NCBI GenBank assembly: GCA_965263325.1
Contig: CBDHGY010000002.1
Coordinates: 1,612,001 to 1,676,000, forward strand
Length of the DNA: 64,000 bases
DNA from: CBDHGY01 sp965263325
Lineage (GTDB): Bacteria; Pseudomonadota; Alphaproteobacteria; Caulobacterales; Hyphomonadaceae
Direction: 5' to 3'
Position numbers and translations under genes: made by a program. Below are positions 55,450 through 63,372 of the stretch, in pieces (the stretch's first letter is position 1; each line of letters opens with the position of its first letter). The notes beneath the pieces were generated by a model. It worked only from the letters and a program-made list of their open reading frames with translations, did not search any database and was not told where the DNA came from.

Positions 55450-55558
55450 CGCGAAACGCAGCAGCACATGCGCGGGCAGCGCGTGTGTCGTTGGCGGGAT
55501 TGTTCGACTTTTTTGAATCCCGTAATTACGTAACTAGAGCCAAAAGACGTTTCGCCGC

Positions 55559-56497
55559 TTACATCTCAAAATCTGGCACCCATGACCGCAGCAATGAAAG
55601 CTTTGCTTCCAGATCTGCAAGCGCGCTCATATGCGATCGCTTTAACAAGCGCACTTTATCACCGGGCCGGAGCTGCCCGAGCATATGGCGATCACAGCTC
55701 GCCACGGACGCAATGCGCGGATATCCACCGGTCGTCTGCGCATCTGACAGGAGTATGATCGGCGTGCCATTTTCAGGGCATTGAATGATCCCCGGAAATA
55801 CGCCGGCACTTTTCATTTTTCCGTCAGAGTTCAGCTCAAGGCTTGGGCCCTCTAGCGTCACCCCCATTCGGGTCGCTTGGCGACCGATACTGAATTCGGC
55901 ATCGAACAATCGTGAACGCGCGCGCGCCGACAGTAGATCTGTTTCCGCCGATGCGCATGCTCGCACTGCATAAGTTCCAGAGATTGCGGGCCGAAGCTTG
56001 GCAGGTGTTTCTGCATATTCCAGTTTGCGCGGCTGAGAGGCGATATCAAGCATATCGCCCTCTTCCAAAGCGCGACCTTCATGTCCGCCGAAACCGGCTG
56101 GCAAGTATGTCGACACCGATCCTAGAAAACTCTCTCCCTTTATGCCGCCGGCGACAGCAAGATAAATCCTGATGCCATTTTCTGGCGCGCCAATTTCGAC
56201 TAAGGAACCAGCGGGCGCGAAAAGCACTGTGTGAAATTCAGCAGGCCTTCTATTGATTTGCAAAGGCGCTGGAGCCCCGGTTAGCGCAAACCAGGTGTCA
56301 CTCAAAATTCGCGCAGCAAAGCTGCCATAACTTATTTCAAGTGCGGTCTGGACGGCCGAATTTCCGACCAACCGGTTCGCCAATGCCATCGACCAGTTGT
56401 CAGCGGCCCCAGACCATGGAACGCCCATATGGCGATAACCAACACGCGGAGCACCTTGAAGCGTTGACTGAATGCCGGGGCGAACAATCTCGATCAT
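55559..56497 (-). CDS. pxpC: 5-oxoprolinase subunit PxpC (KipA-like)
   Basis: Subunit of the ATP-dependent prokaryotic 5-oxoprolinase PxpABC that opens 5-oxoproline to glutamate; belongs to the biotin-dependent carboxyltransferase-like family (AHS2). Residues include GIQSTLQGAPRVGYRHMGVPWSGAAD at the start, GSLVEIGAPENGIRIYLAVAGGI, and GVFPGIIQCPENGTPIILLSDAQTTGGYPRI. Its ATG at 56497 overlaps the pxpB stop by one base (TGATG). Length of 312 is normal. It is the last gene of the operon. Confidence 0.92.
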   Translation of the reverse strand: MIEIVRPGIQSTLQGAPRVGYRHMGVPWSGAADNWSMALANRLVGNSAVQTALEISYGSFAARILSDTWFALTGAPAPLQINRRPAEFHTVLFAPAGSLVEIGAPENGIRIYLAVAGGIKGESFLGSVSTYLPAGFGGHEGRALEEGDMLDIASQPRKLEYAETPAKLRPAISGTYAVRACASAETDLLSARARSRLFDAEFSIGRQATRMGVTLEGPSLELNSDGKMKSAGVFPGIIQCPENGTPIILLSDAQTTGGYPRIASVASCDRHMLGQLRPGDKVRLLKRSHMSALADLEAKLSLLRSWVPDFEM

Positions 56498-57122
56498 CAA
56501 ACGGCTTTAAAGACAATTTTTTGACCGGGCCGAATGAGGAAAGGGTCATCCGCCTTCGGATCAAATAGCGACAAGTCTGTTCGACCAATAATCGGCCACC
56601 CTCCCGGGCCTGCGAGCGCATAAAGACCGGTGTAGGCCCCACTGATCCCAACAGACCCAGCGGGCAAACGAGGGCGCGGCGCAGCGCGGCGTGGCACTGC
56701 CGCGGAGGGATCAATACCAGAAACATAAGCGAACCCGGGCGTGAAACCGATCATGTCTACTTTATGCAAGGCCGCGATATGCGCCTGTATAAATGCTGCT
56801 TCGCTTACTCCCAATCGATCACACACGTCTGTCAGATCGGGGCCATCTTTCCGCCGTAAACAACAGGAATTTCAATAGTCTCGAGCGGTATAGTCTGGTT
56901 TTCTGGCTCTAGTTGGGATGCCTCGCGTAACGCTTGCAAAACGCTATCGGTATTTGATTGGAGCGGATCAAACAGCACCGTTACAGAAGCAAGACCTGGC
57001 ACAATCTCACGCCATACGTCTTGCTCTCTGAGATACTGAGCAATTCGCTGCGCATCTTCTGGCGACCCAACGCGCAGCTCCGCGGCATCTTCAGAAATAA
57101 GCCCCCAGGTGCCGTCAGACAT
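56497..57122 (-). pseudogene. pxpB: 5-oxoprolinase subunit PxpB (KipI-like), frameshifted
   Basis: The N-terminal part (57122 to 56832) ends IPVVYGGKMAPI and stops. One base away in another frame the rest of PxpB continues: DLTDVCDRLGVSEAAF, IGFTPGFAYVSG and GPGGWPIIGRT, to the stop overlapping pxpC. The shift falls near 56846 in an AAA run; restoring one A gives GGKDGPDL and a complete protein of about 208 residues, the family size. Either pxpB is recently inactivated, which would disable the PxpABC complex, or it is a homopolymer sequencing error. The rest of the operon is intact. Confidence 0.85.
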
Positions 57123-57861
57123 CAGCGCTCACTTCGATGCCTTCAGCTTGCAACATTGCTCGAATGGATTGCGCAGATTTCAGTGCGCCCGGCGCATCAC
57201 TATGCAGGCAAATTGTTTTTGCTGGCATGGGAATATTGTGGCCATCATGGCTTGTCACAACGCCGCTCTGAGCAATTTGCTTCGCTTGTTCAGCGCTCTT
57301 CACATCATCGGTAATAAGCGCGCCCGGCATTGCGCGCGAGCGAAGCGACCCATCATTCTCATATGCTCGGTCTGCAAAGGCTTCGCCCACAAAATCGATA
57401 CCGGCCGCGTTCGCCGCATCTTCCAGCTTTGACCCTGGCGGTCCGAGCAGAGCAGCGCCCGGCAAGCTCTTGGATGTAACGCGGGCGACAATTCTCGCCG
57501 CCTCCATATTCCGCGCGGCTAAATTATAGAGCGCGCCATGCGGCTTCACATGTGAAAGCGTCATGTCCATTTCAGCAGCGATGGACTGCAAGTCGTGGAT
57601 CTGCTCCGCAAGTGCTGCACTCAACAAATTGGCGCTCATGTCCATTTCCTTGCGCCCAAAATTGTCAGGATCAGGAAAAGACGGATGGGCACCGGCAAGA
57701 ACCGCATGTTCCTTTGCGAGCTGCAGCGCCGCACTCATACTCTGCGTATCTCCGGCATGGCCGCCGCAAGCGATATTACAGCGCGTAATAAATTTCATGA
57801 TGGCTGCATCATCTCCGCAGCCCTCACCAAGATCTGCATTCAGATCGATGCGGCGCTTCAT
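57115..57861 (-). CDS. pxpA: 5-oxoprolinase subunit PxpA (LamB/YcsF family)
   Basis: The 248 residues match YcsF/PxpA: RIDLNADLGEGCGDDAAIM at the start, the CNIACGGHAGD motif, VLAGAHPSFPDPDNFGRKEM, VKPHGALYN and ICLHSDAPGAL. With PxpB and PxpC it hydrolyses 5-oxoproline formed by spontaneous cyclisation of glutamine and glutamate. The ATG at 57861 is fixed by an ATGA overlap with the transporter upstream; longer frames have no support. The stop overlaps the pxpB start by eight bases. Confidence 0.93.
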   Translation of the reverse strand: MKRRIDLNADLGEGCGDDAAIMKFITRCNIACGGHAGDTQSMSAALQLAKEHAVLAGAHPSFPDPDNFGRKEMDMSANLLSAALAEQIHDLQSIAAEMDMTLSHVKPHGALYNLAARNMEAARIVARVTSKSLPGAALLGPPGSKLEDAANAAGIDFVGEAFADRAYENDGSLRSRAMPGALITDDVKSAEQAKQIAQSGVVTSHDGHNIPMPAKTICLHSDAPGALKSAQSIRAMLQAEGIEVSADV

Positions 57862-59066
57862 ATCTCTACTCCTGCGGCCCGCAGGATAGAGCGAAATCCG
57901 AGGCCGAATGTGATCAGTACTGCAGCGCCGCCAACCAAATTGGAAAATATGCCGTTCACATGATCCCCAAGCAGCGATGGCCGGTTCATAACCCAAAGCA
58001 GAAACAGAGCGACAACCGGCAAGAGTAATCCATTTGCATATTGCGCAATCAAAATCAGCTGCGTTGGCTTGATACCGAACAGACTGATCAATGTACCAAT
58101 CGCCAGAACTGTCAAAGCAGTTACCTGGAAATACTTCTGACGCTGCGACGCATCCCCGCCGATTAACTCACTAAGCGCATAGCCCGTTGCCATGGGAGCC
58201 GTAATTGCTGATGTTAACCCAGCAGCGAGCAATCCAATTCCAACGAGATAACGCGATGAGGTTCCAAATGCCGGCTCAATTGCACGCGCCATATCGGCCG
58301 CATTGCTGATCTCTACGCCTTTACCGAACAAAGCAGACGCAGCCGTCGCGACGATGAGGATCGATACAAGACCGCCCAAGCCAATCGACAAACCCGAGTC
58401 CCACCGCGCTTCGGAAATGCCCGAGCCACTCTCCCATTTGCGCCGCGCTGCGGCTGCGTGAAGGAAGAGATTGTAAGGCACGATCGTTGTGCCAATCAGC
58501 GCGACAGCGGTGAGATCACCGCCGCTTGGAATTCGGGGCACGAGCCCGGATGCGAGCGCGCCGAAACTCGGCCGGACGATTATGGCGCCAATGATAAACG
58601 CCGCGCACATGATAAGTACAAGCCCAATCAAAATTCTCTCGAGCCATTTGTACTTACCGATAATCAAGGCCGCTGCCGCCACACCTGCGAGCATAAGAAC
58701 AATCGCCCGCTGACCGACTACGCCTTGCCCAAAGATCGCCTCAGCGCCGAGGGCGCCACCTGCCAGATTGCCAGCCTCATACGCACTGTTGCCGATGGCG
58801 AGCGCCGCGAAGACCAAACCGCCGAGCACCCATTTCATCCAGCTCGCGCTAACCGACTGCATCAGGGCTTCGCCTAAACCAAGCCCCCCGCCGGCACCAA
58901 GCCTCGCAGACATATCCTGTAATACGAGCGTCGACAGCGTTGCGAACACCAAAGCCCAAATAAGTACGTATCCAAAATTCGCGCCAGCAACTGTGCACGC
59001 CGTAACAGTTCCTGGACCTATAAACGCAGCCGCAACAAGTGCACCAGGGCCGATCTTCAGATTCAC
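57858..59066 (-). CDS. YcsG-like NRAMP-family transporter
   Basis: A 402-residue membrane protein with about eleven spans and the NRAMP fold. The first-span motif, DPGN in metal-transporting NRAMPs, here reads GPGT (AAFIGPGTVTACT), and the sixth-span MPHN motif reads VPYN (TTIVPYNLFLHA). So the Asp, Asn and Met that bind Mn or Fe are not kept, and transport of those metals is unlikely. In Bacillus, ycsG occupies the same position beside 5-oxoprolinase genes. It may import 5-oxoproline, ammonium, or another ion (inference). It is ATGA-coupled both to the DUF2891 gene upstream and to pxpA downstream. Confidence 0.85.
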   Translation of the reverse strand: MNLKIGPGALVAAAFIGPGTVTACTVAGANFGYVLIWALVFATLSTLVLQDMSARLGAGGGLGLGEALMQSVSASWMKWVLGGLVFAALAIGNSAYEAGNLAGGALGAEAIFGQGVVGQRAIVLMLAGVAAAALIIGKYKWLERILIGLVLIMCAAFIIGAIIVRPSFGALASGLVPRIPSGGDLTAVALIGTTIVPYNLFLHAAAARRKWESGSGISEARWDSGLSIGLGGLVSILIVATAASALFGKGVEISNAADMARAIEPAFGTSSRYLVGIGLLAAGLTSAITAPMATGYALSELIGGDASQRQKYFQVTALTVLAIGTLISLFGIKPTQLILIAQYANGLLLPVVALFLLWVMNRPSLLGDHVNGIFSNLVGGAAVLITFGLGFRSILRAAGVEI

Positions 59067-60208
59067 TCAGGCGCTCCTGCACCGGTAATGCCGCGTTTCG
59101 TGGTGAGGTAAGTTGCGAAGCTCGCCAGCCAATGACTTCCGGAATAGTGTTCATCCGACACCGCAGCGACCCCAACTTCGCGGTGCAGATCTGCTGACGC
59201 CTGCAGCGCAGCGCGGCGCGGATCATTGTTTGCGAGCGCTGCCGCAATGCCTTCCAGCGCCCAAGCGCGCGACAAGTTCACACCATCCAGATGTACAAGC
59301 TTGCCGTCCGATGCATCGAGTACGATGCCAGGCTCCAGCCAATCGGTTGACCCGTCTTCCGGAATGTTCGGCAGGAACGTCTCCAACCAGCGAGAGAAAG
59401 CATCGCGGTCCAGCACACGGCGCATCAAATCAGCTTCCATCAGACAAGGTGAGAGGAAGTCTTCGCCAGAAGGTTCGTACGCCATCGGGCAATCCACATC
59501 GTCCTTGTGAAAGACAAGTGATTTGTCGACCAAGGCTTGCTCAAGTTCGGTATCCCCTACTGTGCGCGCATAGTCGATCATCAACCCGAAAGCGAACGCC
59601 GTCTGATTGTGCGTGCCGAGACGAATGGGATAAGATAGCTTGGGGAGCCATTGCTTGATCTGCAACACGATCGCGTCTTCGAGTGGTCGAAGCGTCTCGC
59701 GCCATTCAAGCAACTGCGGATCTTCGCTCTCATGCAGCTCTGCGATGAGCTGCAAATACCATGCAATACCATATGGGCGCTCGAAAGATCCACGATCCTC
59801 CCCCAAATAGTAAGCTAGCTCTGCAGTCATATTTTCTTCAGTAAAACTAATCGCCAGTTTCGCCCGGATCTCGTCGCGCAATTGAGAAGCTGGAGCTGTT
59901 GCAAGTATACGCGTCAACAGCCAATGTCCGTGCACTGAAGAGTGCCAATCGAAACATCCGTAAAACGCCGGGGTGAGTTCACTCGGCCGCCCAACATCCT
60001 CTGGCGACTGCATCACATGAGCAATCTTGTTTGGGAACTCTCGGTGGATACAATCGAGCGCCAGGCGCGCAAAGCGATCCTCCAGCAGAGTTTCATCCTT
60101 CATGACAAGCTCCGTTTCCTGTTGAGGTATCTCCTCTTGAGCAGCATTGCCGCACGCAGCGACCAGCCCGAACGCGGCCAGCACCCCCGACATAAGAATT
60201 CGTTTCAC
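59063..60208 (-). CDS. DUF2891 family lipoprotein
   Basis: A 381-residue exported protein with lipobox VAAC, first gene of the 5-oxoprolinase operon. The family marks are PAFYGCFDWHSSVHGHWLLTR, ERPYGIAWYLQLIAEL, THNQTAFAFGLMIDYAR and LSPCLMEADLMRRVL; the helical-repeat fold resembles (alpha/alpha)6 glycan-active barrels, with conserved His and Trp in the cavity, but no reaction is known. The GTG at 60208 is chosen because a GGGAG site sits just upstream; an ATG at 60193 is the alternative. Its stop overlaps the transporter start by four bases. Confidence 0.85.
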   Translation of the reverse strand: MKRILMSGVLAAFGLVAACGNAAQEEIPQQETELVMKDETLLEDRFARLALDCIHREFPNKIAHVMQSPEDVGRPSELTPAFYGCFDWHSSVHGHWLLTRILATAPASQLRDEIRAKLAISFTEENMTAELAYYLGEDRGSFERPYGIAWYLQLIAELHESEDPQLLEWRETLRPLEDAIVLQIKQWLPKLSYPIRLGTHNQTAFAFGLMIDYARTVGDTELEQALVDKSLVFHKDDVDCPMAYEPSGEDFLSPCLMEADLMRRVLDRDAFSRWLETFLPNIPEDGSTDWLEPGIVLDASDGKLVHLDGVNLSRAWALEGIAAALANNDPRRAALQASADLHREVGVAAVSDEHYSGSHWLASFATYLTTKRGITGAGAPE

Positions 60209-60300
60209 CAATCTCTCCCTCAAACAGTATCTGACACCCCTTATAGTACATGATGCTGGCCTGCGGATACAAAAGAGTTCACGGCTTTATCAGACTAATT

Positions 60301-60576
60301 TCAAGACTCGTTCAGGCCCGGAATGGCCTCCACCGCTTTCAGAAGCGACCTCAAGCTGATTTCCTCGGCGACACGTCTATCGCGCTCATCAAATAAGGCG
60401 TAGCCTGAGGGGGTCTTTCGTAGAGGGAATTTTCGCCAGTGGGCCCGCGTTCGGAAAATCAGGACTTCGCGCGGTGTTTCTCCTGCAGCGGCCCATCCTG
60501 TCCAGACGTGATCTGCTGGCACCGAACGCCACAGCGCATCAATTTCGTCGATTTCCTGAGAGGTAAAGTCGCTCAT
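60301..60576 (-). CDS. Small hypothetical protein
   Basis: A 91-residue acidic/basic helical protein without a signal peptide. The sequence (TSQEIDEIDALWRSVPADHVWTGWAAAGETPREVLIFRTRAHWRKFPL) has several tryptophans and could be a small cytoplasmic regulator, but I know no match. The ATG overlaps that of the divergent EamA gene by two bases, which leaves no room for a normal leader for both; one start may be wrong. No ribosome-binding site is seen. Confidence 0.5.
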   Translation of the reverse strand: MSDFTSQEIDEIDALWRSVPADHVWTGWAAAGETPREVLIFRTRAHWRKFPLRKTPSGYALFDERDRRVAEEISLRSLLKAVEAIPGLNES

Positions 60577-61525
60577 GTCTGAAGGGTCGGCTGGTCCGGG
60601 TTACGCGAAAGTTAACGCGGTCGCTCCTGCGCGCAACATCGAAGGCGCTATTTGGATGATTGCGTCCGCGCTTGGTTTCACCGCATTTATTGTGCTCGCG
60701 AAGGTGGTTTCGGAAGATGTTCACCCGGCCTTTATTGCGTTCATGCGCGCCTTTATCGCGATGATCGTCCTGCTACCGTGGATGCTAACCGGACATTTGA
60801 AGCTGAAAACCTACAAATTCGAGCTTCTTTTTTCCCGCTCCGTTTTTGGATCTATCGGGTTTATCTTCTCCATGTTGGCGGTTTGGGATGTGTTCAATTT
60901 ACCTCTGGCTGAATACAACGCCCTCAGTTTTACCCGTTCTTTATTCGTAACAATTTTCGCCGCCATTTTTCTCAGGGAACTGGTCGGGGCCATGAGGTGG
61001 GGAGCTGTTCTGGTTGGCTTCCTCGGCGTCCTCATAATGGCCGTGCCTGAATATGTGTTCTTCTGGCTCGCCTCGAGCGGAGGACCAATGCTCAACCTCG
61101 GCAGCTTATTTGCGATCCTTAGCGCTGTCTTTTTTGCCGCTGCCATCGTTCTTGTGAAAAACCTGACCCAGTATCACAAACCGATCGAGCTGCTGATGTG
61201 GGCAAACATTTTGTCTTCAATCATGCTCCTCATACCGGCTTTGATGTATTGGAGTTGGCCATCTGTTCATGGCTGGATGATGATCTTTGCAATGGCCTTG
61301 ACTGGCCTTGCCGCACAATTTTGCTACATCAAGGCAATGTCGATCGGTGATGCGAGCTTTCTCTCACCTATGGACTATTTACGCCTGCCCATGGCGGTCG
61401 CTGCCGACTGGTGGATGATCAAGACATTTCCTGGGATTTACACGTGGATCGGGGCAGCGATCATTATCGGAGCGACACTTTTCATCACGATCCGGGAACG
61501 CATCAAGGCCCGCCGAGCGGCTTAG
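60575..61525 (+). CDS. EamA/DMT-superfamily transporter
   Basis: A 316-residue inner-membrane protein with about ten spans arranged as two EamA repeats. The repeats begin at about GAIWMIASALGFTAFIVLAK and GGPMLNLGSLFAILSAVFFAAAIV; family residues such as FxRS and the LxxAFxRAFIAM segment are visible. DMT members export amino acids or other metabolites; the ligand is not determinable. It could start at this ATG, with GAGAGG 11 bases upstream, overlapping the divergent start. A bidirectional hairpin follows the stop. Confidence 0.88.
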   Translation: MSEGSAGPGYAKVNAVAPARNIEGAIWMIASALGFTAFIVLAKVVSEDVHPAFIAFMRAFIAMIVLLPWMLTGHLKLKTYKFELLFSRSVFGSIGFIFSMLAVWDVFNLPLAEYNALSFTRSLFVTIFAAIFLRELVGAMRWGAVLVGFLGVLIMAVPEYVFFWLASSGGPMLNLGSLFAILSAVFFAAAIVLVKNLTQYHKPIELLMWANILSSIMLLIPALMYWSWPSVHGWMMIFAMALTGLAAQFCYIKAMSIGDASFLSPMDYLRLPMAVAADWWMIKTFPGIYTWIGAAIIIGATLFITIRERIKARRAA

Positions 61526-61544
61526 GCCCAAGTATTCGTCATAA

Positions 61545-61575
61545 AGAAAGCCCACCAACACTGGTGGGCCTTCTC
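61545..61575. terminator. Bidirectional terminator between EamA and the CC0125-type lipoprotein
   Basis: An eight-pair perfect stem (61550-61557 with 61562-61569), with A-rich sequence on the left and T-rich on the right, lies between two convergent genes and can serve both. Confidence 0.8.
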
Positions 61576-61606
61576 TAAGCTACTCGTACTCTACTAAACT
61601 TATGCT

Positions 61607-62215
61607 TTAAACATCAGGTCGTTCGATCGTTCCTGCAAGATTTTTTAGCACCTGATCTGCACTAAAATATGCTGGATCATCGGGCTTTTCACCAATTCCC
61701 ATAATGATTTCAGCGCTTGCGTCGTAACGTGTTACTTCTCTGTAATCATATGCACCCGGCCCAAACCGCCCATAGAAGGGATCATAATAACCAAATCTGG
61801 CGCGATGGAACGCAGGCCCATAACCTCTCGAGCGGTAGAAGCTCGTTGGATAAAGCCGTCCGCGAGGCCCGAAATAGCGATAATTGCAGGCAAAACCTGA
61901 ATAGAAGGGATCGTAAAGCGCGCTTGGCGAAGCAACGAGGCGTCTGTCGGCATTGGTGTCGCTATCGGCGACCCTGAAATAATCGAAGCCCTGCTGCTCC
62001 GTTAGTTCAGCGGCGCGAAACAAAAGATATGTTTCAACTTTCTGGCGATCCGTGAGGGAGTTTCCTGCAAACGAAACTGTCCACCGGTCATCTTCGATTT
62101 GCTGCTGATCGAATCCATACTTGCCGTCCAAAGCCGGTTGATAAGGCGTCGAAGAGGCACAAGCAGTTATCACCGCGAAAGTTGCAAGACTACCGAGGAG
62201 CGTTTTGATCGACAT
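61607..62215 (-). CDS. CC0125/CC1285-type lipoprotein
   Basis: A 202-residue lipoprotein with signal peptide and lipobox ITAC (Cys19). The mature protein shows the pattern I associate with the CC0125/CC1285 family of alphaproteobacteria: YQPALDGKYGFDQQQIEDDRWTVSFAGNSLTDRQKVETYLLFRAAELTEQQGFDYF, followed by a Tyr/Phe/Gly/Arg-rich tail (FGYYDPFYGRFGPGAYDY) that may interact with the cell wall or outer membrane. Role unknown; usually one of several paralogues per genome. Confidence 0.82.
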   Translation of the reverse strand: MSIKTLLGSLATFAVITACASSTPYQPALDGKYGFDQQQIEDDRWTVSFAGNSLTDRQKVETYLLFRAAELTEQQGFDYFRVADSDTNADRRLVASPSALYDPFYSGFACNYRYFGPRGRLYPTSFYRSRGYGPAFHRARFGYYDPFYGRFGPGAYDYREVTRYDASAEIIMGIGEKPDDPAYFSADQVLKNLAGTIERPDV

Positions 62216-62310
62216 GAAAATCTCCCATCATCTGTATTCTGACTTTATTCAGAGTATAGACCAAGTAAGCTGAACGCCAAATAACACTTCCGCGATTAGA
62301 CAGATCACTC

Positions 62311-62346
62311 AAATGAATAACGGCGGGATTCACTCGGAACCCCGCC
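62311..62346 (-). terminator. Terminator after the DUF481 gene
   Basis: Ten-pair stem (62337-62346 with 62322-62331, one wobble), loop of five, then a moderately T-rich tail on the minus strand, 25 bases past the stop at 62372. Confidence 0.7.
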
Positions 62347-62371
62347 GCGAATACCTGGGTGTTATTTGTGC

Positions 62372-63133
62372 TTAGAAGCCGTAGACCAGCGAGAAACGTG
62401 TTGCTGTATCAGTGGACTCGAACCCTTCAGGTGGTTCTGTGTCATGGCGAACATCGAATGAAATCCGAGCTGACAGAGCGCTAGAAAGTTTCGCGGTGAG
62501 TGCGAGCGAGTTGTTTAGCTGTGTCGACGTCTCTGCATAGAGCGCGTTCGTATTGTTTGTCAGTTTAACATTGTCATTGAACGCATATTCGAAATCTGAT
62601 CCGGCCACGAATGAAAACGACTCTTCAGTTACAGCAGGTGTTATAACGGTCGCCCCCATTGCGTCCGTCGAAATGATCTCGGCGATCTCATCAATCTTGA
62701 TGCCGGGACCGCCGCGCACTGTCCAAGATGTTTTATCGCCAACCAGGATGTCATATCCAAGGCCGCCACCGACAAAAGTCCGAGAGTCATATCCGGAAAA
62801 CTCGTCCTGTTCATATGATACGCGGCCAAAGCCGAAAAGACGGTCATTGATTTGCCGGTCAATATTGCCGGCTAGGAACCAACGATTCTTACTTTCGGCA
62901 CCATCGATTTCTCCATAGTCCGCAAGCGCCTCAACACCATACGCCCAGACTCCTGTATCGCGGGTCATATTCACGCCAACACCAAGGTCGGTGGTTTCCG
63001 TGTTACCTGTTGTGACACCTGCGCTCACAGAGCCTTCGCCGGTCCAACCTGTGTTTGGTTCTTCTTCCTGAGCACCAGCTGGAACGGCAATAACCGCAAG
63101 GGCAGCAGCTGCAGCGATTAGAATTCTATGCAT
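62372..63133 (-). CDS. DUF481-family outer-membrane protein
   Basis: A 253-residue exported protein with signal peptide MHRILIAAAAALAVIAVPAGA and a mature beta-barrel of alternating strands ending in LVYGF (terminal Phe). The GEGSVSAGVTTGNTETTDLGVG opening is typical of DUF481/YdiY-like salt-stress-induced outer-membrane proteins. Probably forms a small barrel; ligand unknown. It has its own terminator. Confidence 0.87.
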   Translation of the reverse strand: MHRILIAAAAALAVIAVPAGAQEEEPNTGWTGEGSVSAGVTTGNTETTDLGVGVNMTRDTGVWAYGVEALADYGEIDGAESKNRWFLAGNIDRQINDRLFGFGRVSYEQDEFSGYDSRTFVGGGLGYDILVGDKTSWTVRGGPGIKIDEIAEIISTDAMGATVITPAVTEESFSFVAGSDFEYAFNDNVKLTNNTNALYAETSTQLNNSLALTAKLSSALSARISFDVRHDTEPPEGFESTDTATRFSLVYGF

Positions 63134-63312
63134 TGAAAAGTCTCCAAGTTTCCTGCGGCTGCCTATTGGAAGACGCGCGAATTAGAGACTAGGGGGAATC
63201 TGCAGCGACCTGATTGAAAGTCCTGCAGAAAAAGGTCACGGGCATTTGCGAGCAACTCATTTTATACAATATATTCAAACGATTATCGGCGCTCGTGACT
63301 TTTGAGAAACAC

Positions 63313-63349
63313 CCAGAAAAGAAGAACGGCTCCCGATTGGAAGCCGTTC
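63313..63349 (-). terminator. Terminator after the aldehyde dehydrogenase gene
   Basis: An 11-pair stem (63339-63349 with 63324-63334, one wobble), four-base loop and a following T/C-rich run on the minus strand, 24 bases past the stop at 63373. Confidence 0.85.
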
Positions 63350-63372
63350 CGTAAGTTGATTTTGATAGGAAA

